Assembly (NCBI RefSeq): GCF_004770475.1
Contig: NZ_RQHK01000003.1
Span: 1-64,000, forward strand
Source: Leptospira mtsangambouensis
GTDB lineage: Bacteria > Spirochaetota > Leptospiria > Leptospirales > Leptospiraceae
Direction of reading: 5' to 3'
Length of the DNA: 64,000 bases
A program made the position numbers and the translations under genes. Shown here piece by piece: positions 54,183 through 63,407 of the stretch. The notes beneath the pieces were generated by a model. The model searched no databases. It saw nothing but the letters and a program-made list of their open reading frames with translations, and was not told where the DNA came from. Each line of letters starts with the position of its first letter. Position 1 is the stretch's first letter.

Positions 54183-55370
54183 TTACGGAACGTTGACTTT
54201 TCCCGTGATATAATTATCCCCAAACCCATTGGGACCATCTTTTACAAGATAAGATGAAAGAACAATACAAGAATGTGCATAGGTCGTGACATCGAAAGTT
54301 CTGTTTTCGGTTTGATATTCTCCTGCACCTATGGGAGAGAAATGTTCAATCCATGCTAGATTGGCAGGTCCAGTACCGCCACTAGGTGTGGTGCTGTTGG
54401 CATCTAAAGATAGGTAATCTTCTACTTCAGATTCAAGATTTGTTTTCGCAATATAACTCATTTGGTTACCAACCAAATCGACAACCAAACAATGTGTACT
54501 ACAGTTTCCGATTGTAGCAGGTGCGTTGACACTACCAGCACATGGGGAAGGTGGTGGCGCTGGAGGAGTTGTATCGATACTACGGTTTCCTTTTGCATCA
54601 GCTGTGGCACCAACAACAATAATCTTGTATGATGCGTTTAGTTCTGGGGTAAGAAATAAAAAATTTCCTAAGGAAGTATCGTAATAGGTGGCTTTGATAT
54701 AATTGATTACGTTATAATTATCAGCGGCGAGCGCGATGATACTGGGTCTACCTATGTATGCATCTAGTTTCGTAAATGGGCTTAAGTCAGCTCCCGCTTG
54801 GAACTTAACTCGAATGACTTGGTACTCAGTTCCGCCAATAACCGAACGTTTTGTTTCATAAGTAATCGTTGGTAAGGTGATAGAATTCGGAGGAATTGTT
54901 GGAGGATTTGGGGGGGTGGTTGTCACTTCTAAGTAAGAAACAATCTTTCCTTCCTTTTTATAGGTTAAGATGACTTTGAATCTTCTTGTGTAGTCCGAAT
55001 AAGAAAAAGGAATCGAATTTGTTTGGTATAGATCTTCTTTTTGATTAAAATGTCCTGTAACTTGTTTGGTTTGAGTATTAAAAGAAATTTCATTAGGGTT
55101 CCCTAAAAATGCCTCTACAGTCTCGGACTCTCCTTTGGATTCTTTTAATTTGTATTCAATGAGAATATCTTGGAATTGGATGTTTCCATCTTTTCGATAA
55201 AAAGTTTTTGATTCTGCGGATTGAAATTTTTCTTCTAACGAAGTGGCGGCAGACTGTCCATTGAAACCTAATAGTGCGATAGCTGAGAGATCTGCTCCAG
55301 TTGAACTTTGGTTACAAGAAAATAGGAAAGAAGCGGAAAAAATGATTATGATAAAAGAAAGAACTCTCAT
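54183..55370 (-). CDS. Hypothetical lipoprotein
   Basis: 395 residues. Lipobox FLFSC. Beta-sandwich-like segments, a proline-rich linker (TTPPNPPTIPPNS), then a cysteine-bearing C-terminal part (PSPCAGSVN, GNCSTHCLVV). Similar in style to 24915-25865, perhaps a lineage-specific surface family. Convergent with the kinase gene. The 200-bp upstream gap shows no recognised site. Confidence 0.7.
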   Translation of the reverse strand: MRVLSFIIIIFSASFLFSCNQSSTGADLSAIALLGFNGQSAATSLEEKFQSAESKTFYRKDGNIQFQDILIEYKLKESKGESETVEAFLGNPNEISFNTQTKQVTGHFNQKEDLYQTNSIPFSYSDYTRRFKVILTYKKEGKIVSYLEVTTTPPNPPTIPPNSITLPTITYETKRSVIGGTEYQVIRVKFQAGADLSPFTKLDAYIGRPSIIALAADNYNVINYIKATYYDTSLGNFLFLTPELNASYKIIVVGATADAKGNRSIDTTPPAPPPSPCAGSVNAPATIGNCSTHCLVVDLVGNQMSYIAKTNLESEVEDYLSLDANSTTPSGGTGPANLAWIEHFSPIGAGEYQTENRTFDVTTYAHSCIVLSSYLVKDGPNGFGDNYITGKVNVP

Positions 55371-55570
55371 TTATTTTTATAACAATCGTTAAAGAGTTTA
55401 AAGTCAATTTTTTGTTAAAATTTACCATAATTCTGAGAGAAAGTTGGTATAGTCATACATTATAATATATGAAAATTAGAGTTGTCATGGATTCCTCGAT
55501 TCCCTTGTATTATTTCGCAAGATACACTACAAAAATGCTTTTCATTGGTGAGGGAATTTCCTAAACTGAG

Positions 55571-56161
55571 TTAGAGGTAGAGCAATTCATCCAATTGTCT
55601 GATACAGTGGGTTGCAGATTCCCTAAACGGAAACTTTCCTTCTGGATCAATGTAGACAGTTTCGACACCAGCAGCAAAACCAGCCTCAAGATCATAAACA
55701 TAATCACCGATCATCACTGTCTCATCTGCCTTTGCATTCCAAAGTTCCATCAAACGTAAAATACCTTCCGGACTTGGTTTTGGTAAGGCACGTTCGCGAC
55801 AAAAAATATAATCTTTATGAAAATAATCTAAAAGACCAGTTGCTTTCAATGTTTCGACTGAGTTATGAAAATTATTTCTTGTGAGTATACCTAAATGATT
55901 CGAACTTACATTGATTTTTTGAAGCAGTGTAAAACATCCAGGTGATGGGTTTGCCATTTTTGCAATTTCTAATTCGATAGTATCCAACTGTTTTCGTTTT
56001 TCCAAAGATTCCTCTGGAGGCAATCGAGAAAGAGAAGTAAGAATATCGGTATCTTGAGGAAGGCCTAACTGTCGTTTGATATCCGAAAAATCATGAATTG
56101 CAATTGTCAAAGTGCCATCCATATCGAAGATCCAATTTGTTTTTCGCTGATGGAAGTCCAA
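55571..56161 (-). CDS. HAD family hydrolase (phosphoglycolate phosphatase-like)
   Basis: 196 residues. HAD motif I FDMDGTLT, motif II in LGILTRNN, lysine in KPSPEGIL and motif IV IGDYVYDLEAG. Small phosphatase with a helical cap. Two bases separate it from mobA on the same strand, so it is the last gene of the moa operon; a role in cofactor biosynthesis or general phosphate metabolism is open. Confidence 0.85.
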   Translation of the reverse strand: MDFHQRKTNWIFDMDGTLTIAIHDFSDIKRQLGLPQDTDILTSLSRLPPEESLEKRKQLDTIELEIAKMANPSPGCFTLLQKINVSSNHLGILTRNNFHNSVETLKATGLLDYFHKDYIFCRERALPKPSPEGILRLMELWNAKADETVMIGDYVYDLEAGFAAGVETVYIDPEGKFPFRESATHCIRQLDELLYL

Positions 56162-56163
56162 TT

Positions 56164-56784
56164 TTATAAATCCTTTTTAGAGTTTATGTTCCTGAAGTTA
56201 TGTTCTTCATTTGAAGGTAAATTTAGAATGATTGGCTCAGGTTTCATATTTCTGATTCGTTTTTGTAAAGAGAATTCAGGGTTTTTATCCTGAAAAATTG
56301 TTTTGGTCCATACAGATAAAAGTGCAGAGGAATAAATTCCACATAAAGGTTCTAAACCAGAGTTTGATTTGTAAAAAATTCCCTGTATTGGTGTGGTTTG
56401 AGTGCGATAAACATCTAACAATCTTTTGATGGTTCGTAATTTGATGAAAGGGATATCAATCGGTAAAAAATAAATAAAACGATTGGATAAATTGTTTTCT
56501 TTTAAATAAAGATAGGAGGAAAGGATCCCTTTTAAGGGACCTTCGATTGGAAGGTCTTTGTCTAGGATAAAAGATGTTTTCGGGATGTGATTTGCATATA
56601 GATCAGTTTGTTCTTCACGAAGGGAAATAAAGATAGACTTACTAAAAACATTGAGTTTTTTAAATGATCTACTTAAGAAATTGGAGTTTTGGTGAATCGG
56701 TATCATACCTTTGTCTTCTCCCATTCTTACACTTTTTCCTCCAGCTAACAAAACAAAAGTGGTATTAGTGTTCGTGTGATTCAT
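56164..56784 (-). CDS. mobA: Molybdenum cofactor guanylyltransferase-like protein
   Basis: 206 residues from the ATG at 56784, overlapping the moaE end by 20 bp. Nucleotidyltransferase signature LLAGGKSVRMGEDKG and the PLKGILSSY and YFLPIDIPF segments. Transfers GMP to Mo-molybdopterin to give the bis-MGD cofactor needed by the oxidoreductase at 59595. A longer start at 56817 would extend further into moaE and is less likely. Confidence 0.85.
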   Translation of the reverse strand: MNHTNTNTTFVLLAGGKSVRMGEDKGMIPIHQNSNFLSRSFKKLNVFSKSIFISLREEQTDLYANHIPKTSFILDKDLPIEGPLKGILSSYLYLKENNLSNRFIYFLPIDIPFIKLRTIKRLLDVYRTQTTPIQGIFYKSNSGLEPLCGIYSSALLSVWTKTIFQDKNPEFSLQKRIRNMKPEPIILNLPSNEEHNFRNINSKKDL

Positions 56785-57196
56785 CCACGCAGCCTTTGGA
56801 CCATTCAGAACTTCCATTGATATAAAACTCTTTTTTCCAAATTGGGACTTCGTGTTTTACTCGGTCAATGATGTATCGATTTGCCTTGTATGCTTCGTCT
56901 CTATGGATGGAACCTGTGCTGACTATGACTGCCACTTCACCTAAATTTAATTTTCCTAACCGATGGATACACTCTGCATATTGTAATTCCCATTTTTGGA
57001 ACGCATCTGCAATGATGTTTGCGATCATTTGGTTTGCCATTTCTGAATAGGCTTCATACTCTAAATGTGTTACTTGTTTTCCATCATTGATGTCTCGCAC
57101 AATTCCTGCAAATAAAACATATCCTCCCATACTCGGTAAAGCAGGGAACTCAGTTGGTAGTGATAGTTTTTCTTCTGTGATATGTTTAAATGTCAT
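56765..57196 (-). CDS. moaE: Molybdopterin synthase catalytic subunit MoaE
   Basis: 143 residues. Conserved GIVRDINDGKQVTHLEYEAYSEMA segment (in pieces GIVRDINDG and LEYEAYSEMA) and the RLGKLNLGEVAV core with HRDEAYKA; lysine residues for catalysis lie near the C-terminus (VPIWKKEFY). Works with MoaD, encoded next to it, to form molybdopterin. Eleven bases separate it from moaD. Confidence 0.9.
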   Translation of the reverse strand: MTFKHITEEKLSLPTEFPALPSMGGYVLFAGIVRDINDGKQVTHLEYEAYSEMANQMIANIIADAFQKWELQYAECIHRLGKLNLGEVAVIVSTGSIHRDEAYKANRYIIDRVKHEVPIWKKEFYINGSSEWSKGCVDESHEH

Positions 57197-57207
57197 TTTG
57201 TATTCAC

Positions 57208-57450
57208 CTAACCTCCACTTGATGGAGGAAGAATCGCTACAATGGATCCTTCGGTTATGGTATCTGAATCTTTGACAATGATTTGGTTGATTGAAATTCT
57301 GCTGACTTTGATTAAGTTACCTGCATCTGGATTTATGTTTTGAAGATAGTTTTTTAAATCAAAAACTGTGTGTATTCCATCGAGGATCAGCTCTTGTTTT
57401 GGTGGAAAAAAATCTTTTAGTGCCGCAAATGATAAAAGTTGTATTTTCAT
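57208..57450 (-). CDS. moaD: Molybdopterin synthase sulfur carrier subunit MoaD
   Basis: 80 residues, ubiquitin-like fold, ending in the required Gly-Gly (PPSSGG) that is adenylated by MoeB and thiocarboxylated. Its ATG follows the moaA stop with no gap; the GGAGG Shine-Dalgarno is formed by the last moaA codons. Confidence 0.92.
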   Translation of the reverse strand: MKIQLLSFAALKDFFPPKQELILDGIHTVFDLKNYLQNINPDAGNLIKVSRISINQIIVKDSDTITEGSIVAILPPSSGG

Positions 57451-58392
57451 TTATCCTCCAATAAATTTCATAGACAGTTCGGAACCAGTAAACTGTGTTT
57501 TTTTTGTATTCATTGCTTTTTCTAGTATAACAGGCACTTCCGATGATTCCGAAGGTAAATCAAAAGAAGTTTGATCGCTCAAACATCCGTAGATTCTTCC
57601 AAGGGAATCCATTCGCAAACGATTACATCCTTCACAAAATGGTTCAGTATGATTGGCTATGATTCCAAAAACAAAACCTTCGTCTGTGATATGATAGGTG
57701 GCTGTAGAATCGATAGGTGTATGATATGGTTTGAAATTGTATTTTTTTTGGATCGTGTTTCGAATTTCTTCTGCAGAATAAAAACAATCCGCATGTTCCT
57801 CTTCTAAAGGTCCCATCTTCATAAATTCTAAATAACGAATGGGGATTTTATTTTCGCCAGCCCAACTTAATAAATCCAAAATTTCTCCATCGTTGTAACC
57901 TTTTAAGACAGTGCAGTTGACTTTTACTTCCAATCCTGTTTGTTCTGCTTCCAAAATTCGTTTGAAAAGAAGGTCAACGGGAAGTTTCCGATCACTAAGT
58001 TTCTCAAAGCCTGATTGTGAAAAACTATCCAGTGAAAAATTCATTCGAGTGAGACCTGCTAGTCTCATTTTTTCGATCAGGCCATCTTCAAAAAAACCAT
58101 TGGATGTAATGGCAATTTCTTTGATCTGCATTTTACCCAGAGTTTTTATTAATTGGATTAAGTCTTTGTGAAGGGTTGGTTCTCCTCCCGTTAGGTGAAC
58201 TTCTTTTATTTCGATATGTTCTTTTAGGATTTCTATTTTTGATTCTAAAAGTTCCGGTGTTAGGTAATGAATCTTTGGGTATAAGATGTTTGGGTTGGGT
58301 TTGTTTTTTGGCGCACAATAAACGCAGGCAAAACTACAATGAGATAAAATACTCACTCGAAGAACTTCAAATTTTCTGGTATCTTCTTTCAC
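57451..58392 (-). CDS. moaA: GTP 3',8-cyclase MoaA
   Basis: 313 residues, GTG start. Radical-SAM cysteines C19, C23, C26 (CSFACVYC) bind the first 4Fe-4S cluster; the C-terminal CEGCNRLR with a later C binds the second; the protein ends in GG. Converts GTP to the cyclic pterin precursor. First gene of the operon moaA-moaD-moaE-mobA-HAD. Divergent from moeB; the 131-bp region between them (58393-58523) has no clear promoter but shows no Moco-riboswitch-like fold either. Confidence 0.93.
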   Translation of the reverse strand: MKEDTRKFEVLRVSILSHCSFACVYCAPKNKPNPNILYPKIHYLTPELLESKIEILKEHIEIKEVHLTGGEPTLHKDLIQLIKTLGKMQIKEIAITSNGFFEDGLIEKMRLAGLTRMNFSLDSFSQSGFEKLSDRKLPVDLLFKRILEAEQTGLEVKVNCTVLKGYNDGEILDLLSWAGENKIPIRYLEFMKMGPLEEEHADCFYSAEEIRNTIQKKYNFKPYHTPIDSTATYHITDEGFVFGIIANHTEPFCEGCNRLRMDSLGRIYGCLSDQTSFDLPSESSEVPVILEKAMNTKKTQFTGSELSMKFIGG

Positions 58393-58523
58393 CTTAAGGT
58401 CGAGTTTTATCTAGTTTTCTCCAGTGGAAACAAAAATAGGGGAATGAATTTAGTTATTAAACTATTTTACCTGTATTTTAATTTCTCCTTGCTTGCCTTC
58501 AATCGTAAATTCTCCTCTTATTT

Positions 58524-59594
58524 ATGGGTTCCCTCGAGGATCAATTCTTTCAGCGCCAAATTCAAGTTCCAGAAATTGGTTTTGTTGGTCAAAAAAAATG
58601 GAAGGATGCATCTGTACTCGTCATTGGCCTTGGGGGGCTTGGTTGTCCTGCCGCATTGCACCTTGGTCTTGCCGGAATTGGTCGTATAGGTTTAGTTGAT
58701 TTCGATGTAGTAGAAGTATCTAACCTTCATCGCCAAACATTGTTTACAATTCAAGACATAGGAAAACCCAAAACGGAAGTAGTAGCAAGAAATTTGTTGG
58801 AACATTGTCCTTGGCTCCAAGTGGAATGTTTTTCAGAACTCATTTCTGAATCTACAAAGCCTGAGTTATTTGATTCTTGGGATATTGTCTTGGATTGTAC
58901 GGATACAATCAATTCTAAGTATGCGATTAACGATCTTTGTATTAAAAAATCAGTTCCATTTGTGACGGCTTCAGTGTTTCGCACAAGTGCCCAATTTGCA
59001 ATTTTTTCAGGAGAAGGAAAACCGTGTTATCGTTGTTTGTTTCCTAATTTAAAGGAAGGAGATACTTTAAGTTGTAACATTGGTGGTGTACTCGGTGTGC
59101 AAACAGCATTGGCGGGAACCTACCAAACTTCCTTGGCTTTACAATACCTTCTAGACCCTGAAAATACGGATGTATCTTCCGTTTATTTTATGGAATGGAA
59201 TCCTCCCATTCTTTTCCAATCAAAGATCGAACCTAGTGTTGAATGTCCCTCTTGCGGATCAGGGAAAAAAGAAATCCATTTTGAATCGAATCGAACAGAG
59301 ATTGACATTGAAGATTTTTTATCTTATCAAAAAAGAGGAAATGTCTTTCTTGTTGATGTAAGAGAAAAAGAGGAAGCGGAATCTCATCCAATCGCAGGTA
59401 GTTTTCTTTTACCACTTTCAGAATTGGAAAATGGGCTAACACAAGAGTTAGAAAAAGATATAACTCTTGTTTGTATTTGCGAAACAGGAATCCGTTCAAA
59501 GAAAGCTCTAGCTTATTTTCCAAACAATTTGGAAAAATACTCTCTGAAGGGAGGGAGGAGAGCTTACATCCAATTCTTAAAAACAAATCCTTGA
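58524..59594 (+). CDS. moeB: Molybdopterin-synthase adenylyltransferase with rhodanese domain (MoeB/MoeZ-like)
   Basis: 356 residues. E1-type adenylation domain with the ATP motif GLGGLGCPAALH near residues 36-47, two zinc CxxC pairs (CYRC and CPSC), and a C-terminal rhodanese domain with active Cys319 (CETGIRSKK). The fused layout, longer than classical MoeB, couples MoaD activation and sulfur transfer as in MOCS3/MoeZ. Ends immediately beside the convergent molybdoenzyme gene. The ATG lacks a good Shine-Dalgarno. Confidence 0.88.
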   Translation: MGSLEDQFFQRQIQVPEIGFVGQKKWKDASVLVIGLGGLGCPAALHLGLAGIGRIGLVDFDVVEVSNLHRQTLFTIQDIGKPKTEVVARNLLEHCPWLQVECFSELISESTKPELFDSWDIVLDCTDTINSKYAINDLCIKKSVPFVTASVFRTSAQFAIFSGEGKPCYRCLFPNLKEGDTLSCNIGGVLGVQTALAGTYQTSLALQYLLDPENTDVSSVYFMEWNPPILFQSKIEPSVECPSCGSGKKEIHFESNRTEIDIEDFLSYQKRGNVFLVDVREKEEAESHPIAGSFLLPLSELENGLTQELEKDITLVCICETGIRSKKALAYFPNNLEKYSLKGGRRAYIQFLKTNP

Positions 59595-61751
59595 TTAAGC
59601 GGTTTGTTTTTTAATCGAAACTTTGATCCCGCTAAATGCCGCATTACCAGAAAACTCATCAATGGTTTGGTCATCAGTTAAATCATTTATACTCACTCCA
59701 GAAAATTCTTTGGCTACCTTTTGGTTCGTACCAACTCGATTGTGTCCAAATCCATGAGGAATACTGACAACACCTTTCATTAATTCTTCCGTAATCTCTA
59801 CAGGGATTTGAATTTTACCAACTGAGGATTCTACGATCACTTCTTCTTCATTCAAAATTCCTAATGTACTTGCGTCATCTGGATGGATCATAATTGTACA
59901 ACGCGGTTTTCCGGTCATTAGTTTTGGTAAGTTGTGCATCCAAGAATTATTACTGCGCAAATGCCTGCGTCCTATTAATAAAAAATGAGAATTGTCTGAA
60001 GTCAACTCTTCCCACTCAGTAAACTTACGACGAAGCCTAGGTAGATCTTCTTTTAAGATGTTTGGGAAAAGTTGGATTTTTTTATCTTTTGTATACAATC
60101 GATCAGGGAAACTGGGTTTCAGCGGACCTAAGTCGATTCCATGTGGATTGTTTTTGACTAAATCCAAACTCATTTCGCCTCCAGGTTTACCTTTGTTACC
60201 ATAAGGACCCGATTTGAGCGCATGATCAATGATGCTAGCGGGTGTTAGTTTTGTTTTGATGATATCTTTAGGTAGTTCTTTCCCCGCTCTTGTTAATTCC
60301 AATCGTTTTGTTAGATCCGAAAAAATTTCCCAATCATGCAACATACCAGGCTCTGGCGAAAATAGAGGTTGGTTGTATCTAACGGTATTTCTGACAGCAA
60401 ATACATTAAAAATTAAATCATAGTGATCATGTTCTAAAGCGGAAGTTGGTGGTAAGATATAATTTGCATGTTTTGTTGTTTCATTCAAATAAAAATCAAT
60501 GCTTACCATAAAATCTAAACTTGCCAGGGCTTTGTCCAGCTTTGTTCCGTTAGGTGTTGATAATACTGGATTTCCTGCCGAGGTAAATAGGGCACGGATT
60601 TTTCCCTCGCCTTCTGTTAAGATTTCTTCTGCAAGGGCTGCGACAGGAAGTTCTTCGCTAAACTCAGGAAGTTTCCGCACTCTGGATTGGTATGAATTAA
60701 AACTTCCGGGTGAAGAGCGCATCACAGATCCTTCTCCCACTAAATCAACCGCAGGAAGAGTGAACATTGCCCCACCTCTTTTGTCTAAATTGCCAGTGAC
60801 AAGATTAATGACGTTGATAAGCCATTGGCAAATGGCACCAAACTCTTGTGTCGAAACTCCAACCCTTCCATAACAAACTGCGGAGGGAGCATTCGCAAAT
60901 TCGAATGTAATTCTTTCGATGGTTTCTTTCGCAACTCCTGTAATTTTGGAAACTCTTTCTGGACTATAATCTTTTGTGATGTTTTCCAAAGCTTTGAGAT
61001 CTTCATTTCGAATCAATTGGTTTGGTTTGATGAGTTGTTTTTCAAAAAGGAAATGAAGGACAGCAAGTAAAAAGTATGCATCTGTTCCTGGTTTGATAAA
61101 CAGATGTTCGTTTGCATGGGCCGCTGTTTCTGATTTTCTTGGATCAACGACGACATACTTCCCACCTCGATCCTGGATGGCTTTAAGCCTTTTTTTGACA
61201 TCAGGAACACTCATTAAACTTCCGTTAGATGCAAATGGGTTTCCACCTAAAATTAAGAAAAAATCGGTATGGTCTATGTCTGGGATCGGCACCAAAAGTT
61301 GGTGTCCAAACATTAAATAAGAAAGTAATTGGTGGGGTAATTGGTCTACTGAAGTAGCAGAGAAGTTATTTTTTGTTTTGAGCCGACTAGCAAATCTTTG
61401 TCCGAGTAACATAGATCCATAATTATGAACCGTAGGATTTCCATTATAGATAGCAACTGAGTCGTCCCCAAACTCAGATTGAATTTTTACAATTTGATTG
61501 GCAATATCAGAAAGGGCATCTACCCAAGACACAGATTCCCAACCTGACTTAGTTCGTTTGAGTGGGAGTTTGATCCGATCAGGATCTTCGTATAAACTTT
61601 TTAGTTCGGGACCTTTGGGACAAATATGGCCACGACTGAATTTGTCATCTGGATCTCCCTTAAAACCTTGGATAGAACCATCTTTCAATTCGATCTGAAG
61701 TCCACACATTGCCTCACATAAACTGCAAGACCGGTAATGAATTTGATGCAT
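59595..61751 (-). CDS. Molybdopterin-dependent oxidoreductase (FdhA/NasA-like)
   Basis: 718 residues, no Tat signal, so cytoplasmic. 4Fe-4S ligands C9, C12, C16 and C44 (SCSLCEAMC, GHICPKG), bis-MGD binding regions, and a C-terminal molydopterin dinucleotide domain. The next gene upstream is a nitrate transporter, so assimilatory nitrate reductase is a reasonable guess, but this CSLCEAMCG class has varied substrates and no electron-transfer partner or nirB is in view. The start codon follows a hairpin that covers its Shine-Dalgarno. Confidence 0.82.
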   Translation of the reverse strand: MHQIHYRSCSLCEAMCGLQIELKDGSIQGFKGDPDDKFSRGHICPKGPELKSLYEDPDRIKLPLKRTKSGWESVSWVDALSDIANQIVKIQSEFGDDSVAIYNGNPTVHNYGSMLLGQRFASRLKTKNNFSATSVDQLPHQLLSYLMFGHQLLVPIPDIDHTDFFLILGGNPFASNGSLMSVPDVKKRLKAIQDRGGKYVVVDPRKSETAAHANEHLFIKPGTDAYFLLAVLHFLFEKQLIKPNQLIRNEDLKALENITKDYSPERVSKITGVAKETIERITFEFANAPSAVCYGRVGVSTQEFGAICQWLINVINLVTGNLDKRGGAMFTLPAVDLVGEGSVMRSSPGSFNSYQSRVRKLPEFSEELPVAALAEEILTEGEGKIRALFTSAGNPVLSTPNGTKLDKALASLDFMVSIDFYLNETTKHANYILPPTSALEHDHYDLIFNVFAVRNTVRYNQPLFSPEPGMLHDWEIFSDLTKRLELTRAGKELPKDIIKTKLTPASIIDHALKSGPYGNKGKPGGEMSLDLVKNNPHGIDLGPLKPSFPDRLYTKDKKIQLFPNILKEDLPRLRRKFTEWEELTSDNSHFLLIGRRHLRSNNSWMHNLPKLMTGKPRCTIMIHPDDASTLGILNEEEVIVESSVGKIQIPVEITEELMKGVVSIPHGFGHNRVGTNQKVAKEFSGVSINDLTDDQTIDEFSGNAAFSGIKVSIKKQTA

Positions 61752-61787
61752 AACTCTCTCCTAAGACGGAGATTTTAAGAGAGAGTT
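61752..61787 (-). promoter_or_regulatory. Shine-Dalgarno-sequestering hairpin of the molybdoenzyme gene
   Basis: On the minus strand AACTCTCTC (61779-61787) pairs perfectly with GAGAGAGTT (61752-61760), which ends just before the ATG. The Shine-Dalgarno (AGGAGAG) is inside the right arm; an alternative shorter hairpin TCTCC/GGAGA also covers it. Possible translational switch. Confidence 0.6.
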
Positions 61788-61804
61788 TTTGAAGATACAA
61801 GTTT

Positions 61805-61840
61805 AAAATGGATCGTGTTTCGATAAAATCGATCCATTTT
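61805..61840 (-). terminator. Terminator between narK and the molybdoenzyme gene
   Basis: Perfect 11-bp stem AAAATGGATCG/CGATCCATTTT just after the narK stop, with a short T run on the minus strand. Part of the narK transcript probably reads through into the molybdoenzyme gene. Confidence 0.6.
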
Positions 61841-61844
61841 TGTA

Positions 61845-63200
61845 TTAGGTAGCAGTGGCCAAAGAGGTTTCTTTTTCACCCGAAGGTAATATTTTACTCA
61901 GTTCATCGCCTACTTCTTTTTCTTCTTCAGTGGAAAATCGAACCAGCAAAGTAAAAAAAGCAGCTACAGTGACAGTGACTCCAATGATGAGTAAAGCACT
62001 TTGGTAACTAAGATCTCCTCTAAATAAAAATCCGGCAGAGACAGCACCAGCATTTCCACCAGCACCAACAATTCCCGATACAGCACCGATTGCTTTTTTA
62101 TTCACAAAAGGGACTACAGAGAACGTGGCTCCTTCTGACATCTGCACAAACAAACTAAAGACGATCATAGATGAAATGGCAGGAATCAGTGAACTCATTT
62201 GCGAAAATAAAATCAAACAGAGTCCTTCTCCAGCTAAAACAGCTGATAACCAAACAACTCTTCCACGAAGACCCCACTTAATTCCAAATTTATCACCAAA
62301 GGCACCACCAAGTGTTCTTGCAAACAAATTCATTAAACCAAAAAGGCCAGCAATAAGTCCTGCAGTTGTTGGAGACAACTGAAACTGATCTACATAGTAC
62401 AAAGCTGCGATATTGTTGATAGTAAGTTCAATACCAAAACAAGCTCCATAAGCAAGAAACAACAACCAAACTCTAGGATCTTTGATGACTAATAAAAAGT
62501 TGCTAAGTGAATTTTTCTTTCCACCTTGAAAAGTGGGATAAGTTTCTTTGATATCTTTAAAGTTTCCACCGGGAGTGTCTTGTGTTCCAAAATAATAAAT
62601 GATACCCATAAAAAATAGGGCAGCACCAGGAACCACCATCGCAAGTCTCCAGGAAACCCCAGTAGTAAAACCAAAAGCGACAAAAAATCCAAAAAGGATT
62701 GGCATCACCATTTGAGTCACACCACCACCTAAGTTTCCCCAACCTGCCGTTGTAGCATTCGCCGTCCCAATGATATTCGGTGCAAACATAACAGATGTAT
62801 GGTATTGGGTAATGACAAAAGATGCTCCAATGGCTCCAATTGCCAATCGTAACAACAAAAAAGAAAGATAACTATCGGCAAGGCCAATACACATGACGGG
62901 AATAGATCCCAAAGTTAAAAGAATAGTATATGCAATCCGTGGTCCAATTTTGTCACACAACCAACCAATGAACAATCGCATAAAGATTGTTATGGCTACA
63001 GAAGCGATGATGATATTACCAACCTGGGCCTTTGTTAATGATAGTTCTTCTCTAACATAAACCATAAGTGGGGCAATTCCAAACCATCCAAAAAAACATA
63101 GGAAGAATGCAATCCAAGTTAGGTGGAATGTCCGCATTTGCGGTGTCGCCAGGCTGAATAAATCGATTTTAGTTGCTTTCGCATGAGGTGTAATTGTCAC
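61845..63200 (-). CDS. narK: Nitrate/nitrite transporter, MFS (NarK/NasA type)
   Basis: 451 residues, GTG start with AAAAGGAG ten bases upstream. Twelve transmembrane segments and the nitrate signature GWGNLGGGVTQ (between helices 5 and 6), with the matching NKKAIGAVSGIVGAGGNAGA-type second motif. Imports nitrate for the adjacent molybdoenzyme. A sigma-54-type promoter lies 30 bp upstream. Confidence 0.9.
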   Translation of the reverse strand: MTITPHAKATKIDLFSLATPQMRTFHLTWIAFFLCFFGWFGIAPLMVYVREELSLTKAQVGNIIIASVAITIFMRLFIGWLCDKIGPRIAYTILLTLGSIPVMCIGLADSYLSFLLLRLAIGAIGASFVITQYHTSVMFAPNIIGTANATTAGWGNLGGGVTQMVMPILFGFFVAFGFTTGVSWRLAMVVPGAALFFMGIIYYFGTQDTPGGNFKDIKETYPTFQGGKKNSLSNFLLVIKDPRVWLLFLAYGACFGIELTINNIAALYYVDQFQLSPTTAGLIAGLFGLMNLFARTLGGAFGDKFGIKWGLRGRVVWLSAVLAGEGLCLILFSQMSSLIPAISSMIVFSLFVQMSEGATFSVVPFVNKKAIGAVSGIVGAGGNAGAVSAGFLFRGDLSYQSALLIIGVTVTVAAFFTLLVRFSTEEEKEVGDELSKILPSGEKETSLATAT

Positions 63201-63230
63201 GGGAAGGTTACTCCTTTTGCTACAAAACAG

Positions 63231-63246
63231 TGCAAAAAGCGTACCA
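63231..63246 (-). promoter_or_regulatory. Sigma-54 (RpoN) promoter of narK
   Basis: Minus strand TGGTACGCTTTTTGCA matches TGGCACG-N4-TTGCW at 11 of 12 defined positions, with the required GG (-24) and GC (-12) spacing. It is about 30 bp upstream of the narK start, leaving room for a short leader with the Shine-Dalgarno. Confidence 0.8.
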
Positions 63247-63310
63247 CAGCACGAAATGACTTAAAATGGGCTAAAACGCTCTAAAAATGAACTTTACGCT
63301 TATGGTTTTC

Positions 63311-63384
63311 CCTGATGTAGAATATGTACTACAATCAGGCAATATTTTGACTAAAAACCCAAAGATCTGTGTACAGAATGTACA
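63311..63384. promoter_or_regulatory. Inverted repeats upstream of the sigma-54 promoter
   Basis: CCTGATGTAG (63311-63320) with CTACAATCAGG (63329-63339), and TGTACA-GAA-TGTACA (63370-63384), some 65-140 bp upstream of the promoter, where an enhancer-binding protein would sit. The 207-bp region carries no gene. Confidence 0.45.
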
Positions 63385-63407
63385 AATGAAGGAGGGGATT
63401 ATGGTGA

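Noticed and set aside
58393..58523. Molybdenum cofactor riboswitch before moaA
   Set aside because: The region is short and shows no matching multi-stem fold on either strand.
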